Source: JARRJY01 sp037388705 (GTDB taxonomy: Bacteria; Pseudomonadota; Gammaproteobacteria; UBA6429; Thiohalophilaceae). Taken from it: a DNA stretch of 10,908 nucleotides. Positions 5,498 through 10,908 of this stretch are shown here, in pieces (position 1 is the first letter of the stretch; each line of letters starts with the position of its first letter). The position numbers were made by a program, and so were the translations under genes. The stretch covers positions 1 through 10,908 of the forward strand of contig JARRJY010000079.1 in the NCBI GenBank assembly GCA_037388705.1, in the 5' to 3' direction. The notes below the pieces were generated by a model. It was given only the letters and a program-made list of their open reading frames with translations. It was not told the DNA's origin and made no database searches.

Positions 5498-8494
5498 TTA
5501 TGCAGCGCGACGTTGCAGGTCATCCATCAGGGATTCCAGCTTGGTCGCTTTTGGTTTAACTAACCAGAATTTACCAACACAGTCGGTAAAGTTATCCAGA
5601 ATATACTGACCACGGTTGCTTCCGGTTTCTTTAACAAAATCTTCGATAACAGAGCGCAGGTGGTTGCGATGTGCTTCCATGTTTTCAGGCAGCATCCGCT
5701 GAATATCCACGTCCTGGTTAATGCAGTCCGCAAAGTTGTTATCTTCGTCATAAACGTAAGCAAAGCCGCCGGTCATGGCAGCACCAAAGTTGATACCGGT
5801 TTTACCCAGTATAGTCACATGACCACCGGTCATGTATTCACAACCATGATCACCTATACCTTCGACAACAGTATGGCAGCCAGAGTTTCGTACCCCGAAG
5901 CGTTCGCCGGCGAGGCCTGAAGCATAGAGTGTCCCGCCTGTTGCACCATATAGACAGGTATTACCGATGATGGTTGTTTCATGTGAATCGAAGTTGCTGC
6001 CCTGGGGTGGACGAATAACCAGCTTACCACCGGCCATACCTTTGCCCACGTAATCGTTGGCATCACCATCCAGGTACATGTGCAGACCACCGGCATTCCA
6101 CACGCCAAAACTTTGACCAGCTGTACCGGCGAGCTTCAGAATAACAGGCTTGTCTTCCATGCCAAGGTTACCGTGGCGTACGGCAATTTCACCGGATAGG
6201 CGTGCACCGATGGAGCGGTGAATATTCTGAACGGTATATGAGAATTCGCCACCGGTTCTGTTTTCGATTGCGTTCATGGCATCTTTTACCATTTGCTCGG
6301 CAAGTTCGCCTTTGTCAAATGGTTCATTGAATGGTTCAAGACAGTATTGGGCTTTGTCAGAAGATACACCGCCATCAGAAACCAGTTGTGACAGATCCAG
6401 GGACTGTTGTTTGCTGGTGTTACCTTCCAGCTTAACCAGCAGGTCCGTACGACCAATAATTTCTGTCAGGCTTCTGGCACCCAGCGAGGCTAATAAGTGG
6501 CGAACATCTTCGGCAATGAATCTGAAGTAGTTCATGACCCATTCCACTTCACCCAGGTAATACTTGCTACGCAGGATATTATCCTGTGTGGCAACACCGG
6601 TAGCGCAGTTATTCAAATGGCAGATACGCAGGTATTTGCAACCCATGGCAATCATCGGGCCGGTACCAAAACCAAAACTTTCTGCGCCAAGGATAGCGGC
6701 TTTAACCACATCCAGGCCGGTTTTTAAACCACCGTCAGTTTGCAGGCGAACCTTGCCACGCAGATCATTGGCGCGCAGTATTTGATGCGTTTCAGATAAA
6801 CCCAGCTCCCATGGAGAGCCGGCATATTTAACCGAAGTTAACGGAGAGGCACCAGTACCACCGTCATAACCGGATACGGTAATGAGATCAGCATAGGCTT
6901 TGGCTACACCGGCCGCAATGGTACCTACACCGGCTTCCGCCACCAGTTTCACCGATACCAGGCCATCTGGGTTTACCTGCTTAAGGTCAAAAATTAACTG
7001 CGCCAGATCCTCGATAGAGTAAATATCGTGATGTGGTGGAGGAGAAATTAACGAAACACCCGGTTTGCAGTAACGATGTTGTGCAATCAGGTCATTAACT
7101 TTATGGCCCGGTAACTGGCCACCTTCACCTGGCTTGGCACCCTGGGCAATCTTGATCTGCATAACTTCAGCGGAACGTAAGTAAGCCGGGGTTACACCAA
7201 AGCGACCAGAGGCAACCTGTTTAATCTTGGAGCGACGCTCAGTTCCATAGCGCTCAGGATCTTCACCACCCTCACCGGAGTTAGAACGTGCACCCAGACG
7301 GTTCATGGCCGTGGCCAGTGTCTGGTGGGCTTCAGGGGACAGGGCACCTAACGACATTGCCGCTGAATCAAAACGTTTGACAATTTCTTCCATGGGTTCA
7401 ACGCCATCAACAGAAATTGCGTCGACGTCATCACGCAGTTTTAACAGGTCACGTAATGCCAGCGGCTGACGGTTATTCACCAGGTCGGCATACATTTGCC
7501 ACTTGCTGTAATCACCCGACTTGACGGCTTCCTGCATGGTGCGAACCACGTCAGGATTGTAGGCATGATCTTCACCACCATGGATAAATTTCAGCAGGCC
7601 ACCCTGGTTGATGGATTTTCTTGGGTTCCAGGCCAGTTTGCACAATAAGTCCTGGTCAGCCTGCAGGTCTTCAAACTTGATACCGGAAACACGGTTAGTA
7701 GTACCACTAAAGCAAAGGTCAACCACATCCTGGTGCAGACCAACAGATTCAAATAACTGTGAACCACGGTAAGAAGCGATGGTGGAAATACCCATCTTGG
7801 AAGTGATCTTGTAGAGACCCTTGTTAATACCTTTACGGTAATTGGCTTCCAGGTCGGTTAACTTGCCGTCCTTGATTTCACCGGTGTTCATCAGGTCATT
7901 CAGCACTTCAAAGGCCATGTATGGATAGATACATGTTGCGCCATAACCGAGTAAGGTTGCAAAGTGATGTGGATCACGTGCAGTACCGGTCTCAATTATC
8001 AGGTTGGCATCACACCTCAGGCCGTCACGGATTAAGCGATGATGAACAGCACCGGTTGCCAACAGGGCATGAACCGGGCGTGTGTCTTCAGCGATATCGC
8101 GATCGCTGAGTACCAGCACAACTTTGCCATTTTTAATTGCAGCAGACGCTTTATCAGTGATGTCAATGATGGCGGATTTCAGGTCGACATCTTTATTGTA
8201 GTTGAGTGAAATAATTTCAGAGGCATAGTCATTGTCATTTTTACCCATTTCCAGTAGTTGCTGGAATTTGCCATGAGAAAGAACGGGGGAATCCACCAGC
8301 AAGCGAGCCGCATGTTCCGGTGTCTCATCGAACATATTTCTTTCTCGACCCAGGCAGGTTTCTAAAGACATAACGATCTGTTCACGGATCGGATCGATAG
8401 GTGGGTTGGTGACCTGGGCAAATTGCTGGCGGAAGTTGTCATAGGGCGAACGCACCATGCGTGACAAAGCAGGGAACGGTGTGTCATCACCCAT
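5498..8494 (-). CDS. gltB: Glutamate synthase large subunit, C-terminal part (central, FMN and GXGXG domains)
   Basis: This 998-residue reading frame is the part of GltB that follows the in-frame stop codon. In order it has the central linker domain (from the start to about 290) and the FMN-binding synthase barrel (about 370-740). The barrel contains SNSGEGGEDPERYG, KPGEGGQLPG, SPPPHHDIYS and SGYDGGTGASP. The three cysteines for the 3Fe-4S cluster lie in CKYLRICHLNNC (Cys619, 625, 630). The C-terminal beta-helix (about 760-960) carries repeated GxGxG-like turns such as GGTLYASGLAGERFG. All these motifs look intact. The ATG at 8494 is simply the first Met after the stop. It lies inside the conserved GSMGDDTP segment and has no well-placed ribosome-binding site (an AGGA sits 13 bases away). 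The 19 codons before it (8551-8495) still encode conserved GltB sequence, including IRVLGEQGQEAIG. It is therefore probably not an independent gene. Confidence 0.9.
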   Translation of the reverse strand: MGDDTPFPALSRMVRSPYDNFRQQFAQVTNPPIDPIREQIVMSLETCLGRERNMFDETPEHAARLLVDSPVLSHGKFQQLLEMGKNDNDYASEIISLNYNKDVDLKSAIIDITDKASAAIKNGKVVLVLSDRDIAEDTRPVHALLATGAVHHRLIRDGLRCDANLIIETGTARDPHHFATLLGYGATCIYPYMAFEVLNDLMNTGEIKDGKLTDLEANYRKGINKGLYKITSKMGISTIASYRGSQLFESVGLHQDVVDLCFSGTTNRVSGIKFEDLQADQDLLCKLAWNPRKSINQGGLLKFIHGGEDHAYNPDVVRTMQEAVKSGDYSKWQMYADLVNNRQPLALRDLLKLRDDVDAISVDGVEPMEEIVKRFDSAAMSLGALSPEAHQTLATAMNRLGARSNSGEGGEDPERYGTERRSKIKQVASGRFGVTPAYLRSAEVMQIKIAQGAKPGEGGQLPGHKVNDLIAQHRYCKPGVSLISPPPHHDIYSIEDLAQLIFDLKQVNPDGLVSVKLVAEAGVGTIAAGVAKAYADLITVSGYDGGTGASPLTSVKYAGSPWELGLSETHQILRANDLRGKVRLQTDGGLKTGLDVVKAAILGAESFGFGTGPMIAMGCKYLRICHLNNCATGVATQDNILRSKYYLGEVEWVMNYFRFIAEDVRHLLASLGARSLTEIIGRTDLLVKLEGNTSKQQSLDLSQLVSDGGVSSDKAQYCLEPFNEPFDKGELAEQMVKDAMNAIENRTGGEFSYTVQNIHRSIGARLSGEIAVRHGNLGMEDKPVILKLAGTAGQSFGVWNAGGLHMYLDGDANDYVGKGMAGGKLVIRPPQGSNFDSHETTIIGNTCLYGATGGTLYASGLAGERFGVRNSGCHTVVEGIGDHGCEYMTGGHVTILGKTGINFGAAMTGGFAYVYDEDNNFADCINQDVDIQRMLPENMEAHRNHLRSVIEDFVKETGSNRGQYILDNFTDCVGKFWLVKPKATKLESLMDDLQRRAA

Positions 8495-8551
8495 CGAGCC
8501 AATTGCTTCCTGTCCCTGTTCACCCAGTACACGAATGATCTGGTCGCGTTC

Positions 8552-9871
8552 CTACGTGCTCATCCATTCCTTGTAAGGCTGGGCAGACTTGAGAATATTG
8601 TCGATGTCTTCGGGCATTAATAATTCGCCAGTCTGGGTATCTGCCGCGATCATCTGGCCAGGCTTTAGACGGCCTTTCATCACGACGTCTTCAGGCTGGT
8701 ACTCATATACGCCGATTTCTGATGCCAGCGTGATATGGCGGTCTTTGGTCATCACCCAGCGGGCAGGACGCAGGCCATTGCGATCCATGGAACACGCTGC
8801 ATAACGGCCATCAGTTAGCACGATACCGGCCGGGCCATCCCAGGGTTCCATGTGCATGGAGTTATATTCGTAAAAGGCACGTAAGTCCGCATCCATGCTT
8901 TCAACGTTCTGCCAGGCAGGTGGAACCAGCAATCGCATGGCACGGAACATGTTCATGCCACCAGCCATCAGGGCTTCCAGCATGTTATCCATGCTGTTGG
9001 AATCTGAACCACTCAGGGAAACCAGTGGTCTTACATCTTCCATTGGGATAGTTGGTGTCTCAAACTTGTGACCACGTGCAACTGACCAGTTGCGGTTACC
9101 CTGGACGGTGTTGATTTCACCATTATGAGCCAGGTAACGGAATGGCTGGGCCAGGCGCCACTGTGGCCAGGTATTGGTTGAAAAACGCTGGTGGAAGACA
9201 GCAGTGGCAGATTCCAGGCTTTTATTGCCCAGATCTTCATAGAATACCGGCAGGTATTCTGGCATGACCAGGCCCTTGTAAGATATCACACGGGATGACA
9301 GTGATGGTACGTAGAACATGTCATCACTGGGCTCAATGGCTTTCTCAGTACGGCGACGGGCTATATATAAGTGTCTTTCGAAGGCCGCTTCATCCATGCC
9401 ATCGGCCGCATTGACGAAAATTTGCTCAATCTGGGGCAAAGTTTTCAGGGCCTCGTCACCACAGGCATCGTTGTTGGTAGGAACCACTCGCCAGCCGAGT
9501 ACTTGCAGGCCTTCTTTTTTCAGCTCTGCTTCCAGCGTAGAGCGAGCCTGGGTGGCTTTTGGTTCATCAGAATTCAGGAATACCATACCAGCAGCATACA
9601 GTTCAGCCAGCTGGAAACCGTTTTCTTCGGCAATACTTTTCAGAAAACCATCGGGTTTCTTCAACAGCAGGCCACAGCCATCACCCGTTTTACCATCAGC
9701 GGCAACTGCGCCTCGATGGGTGAGGCGGGCAAGGGCGCCAATAGCCGTATCTACCAGCCAGTGGCTGGGTGTACCATCCATGTTGGCGATAAGACCAAAA
9801 CCGCAGTTTTCTCTTTCAAAATCAGAGCGATATAAGCCTGTTTGGGGTTGTTTCTGATTATTCACAGTCAC
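8552..9871 (-). CDS. gltB: Glutamate synthase large subunit, N-terminal glutaminase domain
   Basis: This is a 439-residue class II glutamine amidotransferase domain that releases ammonia from glutamine and channels it to the FMN domain of GltB. The catalytic residue is Cys23 in ENCGFGL, exposed after removal of a 22-residue propeptide, as in other GltB proteins. Other active-site segments are KTGDGCGLLL (61-70), FHQRFSTNT (226-234), LAHNGEIN (247-254) and GSDSNSMDN (288-296). The sequence stays close to E. coli GltB up to PYKEWM, then ends at the premature TAG. The start is GTG at 9871, with a second GTG at 9865. An in-frame TAA lies nine bases upstream at 9883-9881 and no ATG is available, so a GTG start is certain although the choice between the two is not. 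The leader contains a promoter at 9969-9997. Confidence 0.9.
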   Translation of the reverse strand: MTVNNQKQPQTGLYRSDFERENCGFGLIANMDGTPSHWLVDTAIGALARLTHRGAVAADGKTGDGCGLLLKKPDGFLKSIAEENGFQLAELYAAGMVFLNSDEPKATQARSTLEAELKKEGLQVLGWRVVPTNNDACGDEALKTLPQIEQIFVNAADGMDEAAFERHLYIARRRTEKAIEPSDDMFYVPSLSSRVISYKGLVMPEYLPVFYEDLGNKSLESATAVFHQRFSTNTWPQWRLAQPFRYLAHNGEINTVQGNRNWSVARGHKFETPTIPMEDVRPLVSLSGSDSNSMDNMLEALMAGGMNMFRAMRLLVPPAWQNVESMDADLRAFYEYNSMHMEPWDGPAGIVLTDGRYAACSMDRNGLRPARWVMTKDRHITLASEIGVYEYQPEDVVMKGRLKPGQMIAADTQTGELLMPEDIDNILKSAQPYKEWMST

Positions 9872-9910
9872 TCGAAACCGTTAATTATTGAGCCAAAAAT
9901 TCTCTACCGT

Positions 9911-9956
9911 TGCCCTGAAAATGGGTACTACGATTACGCCAGGCAGTACAGGGGCA
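9911..9956 (-). promoter_or_regulatory. Possible structured leader of gltB mRNA
   Basis: In the transcript expected from the promoter at 9969-9997, TGCCCCTG (9956-9949) can pair with CAGGGCA (9917-9911) with one bulged C. Just inside it, GTACT (9949-9945) can pair with AGTAC (9929-9925), although the two stems share base 9949. The predicted leader is about 90 bases. No known riboswitch class was recognised. Pairing could be coincidental. Confidence 0.2.
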
Positions 9957-9968
9957 AAATGGCCCAGC

Positions 9969-9997
9969 AGTATACAGGTCTGTCGAGGGTGCATCAA
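9969..9997 (-). promoter_or_regulatory. Sigma-70-type promoter for gltBD
   Basis: On the minus strand, TTGATG (9997-9992) and TATACT (9974-9969) are separated by exactly 17 bases. The -35 box matches the consensus at four of six positions and the -10 box at five of six. Transcription would start near 9962, giving a leader of about 90 bases before the GTG start of gltB. No terminator is obvious after the SPOR gene upstream, so read-through into gltB may add to this promoter. The rest of the 210-base spacer (9872-10081) shows nothing else I can support. Confidence 0.6.
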
Positions 9998-10081
9998 TAT
10001 CGCCAAGGTATTGGCAGGGACGGTGAAACCGAGCTAGCCGCCTGATTTAACTGGAAATTGTCCGGTTATTTATCTTGGCTG

Positions 10082-10908
10082 TTACTGTGATGAAAGTTCG
10101 TTGTGGATATCGGCAAAACGACGTGCCCATGGCCGGCTTTTTTGAATTTCCGCCGGTAGTTTTTTAATGGCAGCCATGGCTTGGGTACGATCAGGATAAC
10201 TGCCATGCAATAACACGAACCATTGCTTACCATTTCGAAGTGTTCTGTAAAAACTGGCCTGCTTTTTCAAGTGATGTTTTTGCATATAGGAAAGCAGCGC
10301 ATCCAGGTTATGGCTGCCCATTAGCTGGAGAGTAAAGTGTTCAGGATTCTGGCTCCATAACCATGCAGCATGAGCCGTCAAATCCAGTGATTGTGGCTGG
10401 CTTATTTTGCTGATGATGGCGATATCTGATTTTACAGGTTCTGTACCTGCGGGTTTAGTTACCTTGGTAGCAGCCTGGATGCCATCGAAACGACGTATCC
10501 ACGGTTCGGTTTTTTGCAATGATTCAGGCAGGGAACGAAGTGCCTGTCTGGCCGCTTCCTGTGACTCAAAGTGTCCGTGGATCAAGGTATACCAGTTTTT
10601 ACCATTACGCCTGGTGGTAAAGAAGGCCGTGTCTTTTTCCAGCGCATGTTGTTTAGCAAAACTGGTCAGTGAATACTTGTTATAGGTGCCAAGCAGTTGC
10701 AGGGTAAAGTGTTCGGACTTTTGCCGGTTTATCCATGTTGTAGTTTGCAAGCCGTTGGCAGGTGCGGCTGTAACTTTAAACTCGTGAATATTGGATTTGC
10801 CATAAACAGGATCATTGGTCTGAACAGTCCAGGTATCTGGTTGACTGCCAACCGTGATATGTATACGTATCTGGTTACGGTTTTCATAGGAGATTTGTGA
10901 TTGGGTCA
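10082..10908 (-). CDS. DamX-like protein with two tandem SPOR domains, N terminus outside the window
   Basis: The frame is open from the right edge to a TAA at 10084-10082 and gives at least 274 residues. A TTG at 10750 can be read as a start, but the frame continues unbroken upstream, so I treat the gene as 5'-truncated. Two 75-residue SPOR repeats lie at 10711-10487 and 10339-10115. Each begins HFTLQL and contains RNGK.W...L.HG and LP...QK..PW.RRF, and by my count they share 34 of 75 residues. This style matches the DamX SPOR domain, which binds denuded peptidoglycan glycan strands at the division septum. The roughly 65 residues before the first repeat have no recognised domain. The position upstream of gltB matches the DamX-like gene between aroB and gltB in Pseudomonas-type genomes, which supports the call. 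The expected N-terminal part (ATPase-like or membrane segment) cannot be seen here. Confidence 0.82.
   Translation of the reverse strand, partial: TQSQISYENRNQIRIHITVGSQPDTWTVQTNDPVYGKSNIHEFKVTAAPANGLQTTTWINRQKSEHFTLQLLGTYNKYSLTSFAKQHALEKDTAFFTTRRNGKNWYTLIHGHFESQEAARQALRSLPESLQKTEPWIRRFDGIQAATKVTKPAGTEPVKSDIAIISKISQPQSLDLTAHAAWLWSQNPEHFTLQLMGSHNLDALLSYMQKHHLKKQASFYRTLRNGKQWFVLLHGSYPDRTQAMAAIKKLPAEIQKSRPWARRFADIHNELSSQ

Larger units (their letters stand above)
5498..9871 (-). pseudogene. gltB: gltB reading frame interrupted by an in-frame TAG with a missing linker segment
   Basis: Taken together the frame runs 1,457 codons from 9871 to 5501. A single TAG (8554-8552) interrupts it and there is no frameshift. 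Around it the peptide reads PYKEWMST-stop-ERDQIIRVLGEQGQEAIG. In E. coli GltB, as recalled, PYKEWM and EELDSVIRVLGENGQEAVG are separated by roughly 40 more residues, so about 35-40 residues of the linker between glutaminase and central domains are absent. Adding them back gives a normal length near 1,495. The codon before GAA in the intact gene would plausibly be GAG (Glu-Glu), so a deletion joining T to AG explains the stop codon. Every other functional motif is intact, which suggests a very recent mutation or an assembly error, not old decay. Confidence 0.75.

Noticed and set aside
8552..8554. The in-frame TAG as a recoded codon (pyrrolysine or programmed readthrough)
   Set aside because: The site coincides with a missing segment of conserved linker, nothing downstream suggests a recoding signal, and GltB is not known to use recoding. 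A deletion junction or assembly error is simpler.
9318..9857. Long open frames antisense to gltB (for example 179 codons at 9318-9857 and 154 codons at 9371-9835)
   Set aside because: They mirror the codon structure of the well-supported gltB, overlap each other in different frames, and have no recognisable domains.
5498..9871. A naturally split, archaeal-style glutamate synthase with separate glutaminase and synthase subunits
   Set aside because: The second half has no usable ribosome-binding site at 8494, conserved GltB codons lie between the stop and that Met, and linker residues are missing. This fits damage, not two designed genes.
9842..10045. A 67-codon plus-strand ORF in the gltB leader
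   Set aside because: It overlaps the gltB start, runs through the gltB promoter in antisense, and has no recognisable product.
10748..10750. TTG at 10750 as the start of a complete 222-residue SPOR protein
   Set aside because: The frame stays open to the window edge with plausible protein sequence, and DamX-like proteins are much longer, so the gene is truncated by the window.
1..10908. CRISPR array, transposase, integrase, tRNA or rRNA
   Set aside because: I looked for regularly spaced repeats, terminal inverted repeats next to a transposase, and conserved RNA sequences, and saw none.

Overview
The window looks like chromosomal DNA from a gammaproteobacterium of moderate GC content. No species can be named from the sequence. 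The main evidence is the minus-strand order DamX-like SPOR protein - gltB - gltD - hemE. This matches, from memory, the aroK-aroB-(damX-like)-gltB-gltD-hemE order of Pseudomonas and related bacteria. The GltB, GltD and HemE proteins also read as close to enterobacterial and pseudomonad versions.

Layout. (1) Positions 2-427 (+) hold the C-terminal end of an AT-rich gene of unknown function that enters from the left edge. A short hairpin separates it from a convergent gene for a DUF2797-type zinc-binding protein (461-1285, -). (2) A 363-base divergent spacer (1286-1648) contains a 34-base near-perfect palindrome, a weak terminator-like hairpin and a possible 33-codon leader ORF. It precedes a membrane-bound sensor histidine kinase with no response regulator in the window (1649-2935, +). 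(3) The kinase converges on hemE with no bases between their stop codons. (4) On the minus strand, reading right to left, are the DamX-like gene with tandem SPOR domains (10908-10082, entering from the right edge), a 210-base leader with a good sigma-70-type promoter, gltB, gltD, a strong intrinsic terminator, and hemE.

Function. GltB and GltD together form NADPH-dependent glutamate synthase (GOGAT), which makes two glutamates from glutamine and 2-oxoglutarate. HemE acts in tetrapyrrole synthesis, which starts from glutamate in these bacteria. The SPOR protein belongs to cell-division and peptidoglycan biology and appears to be a positional neighbour only.

The most notable point is that gltB is broken. 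A TAG codon lies in frame at 8554-8552, and about 35-40 residues of the linker between the glutaminase and central domains are missing there compared with E. coli GltB as I recall it. The frame is otherwise open over the full 4.4 kb. A small deletion whose junction created the stop codon, or an assembly error at that point, explains this best. I see no mobile element, CRISPR array, RNA gene or convincing new multi-gene system. The other items of interest are regulatory-looking palindromes and the unidentified gene at the left edge.
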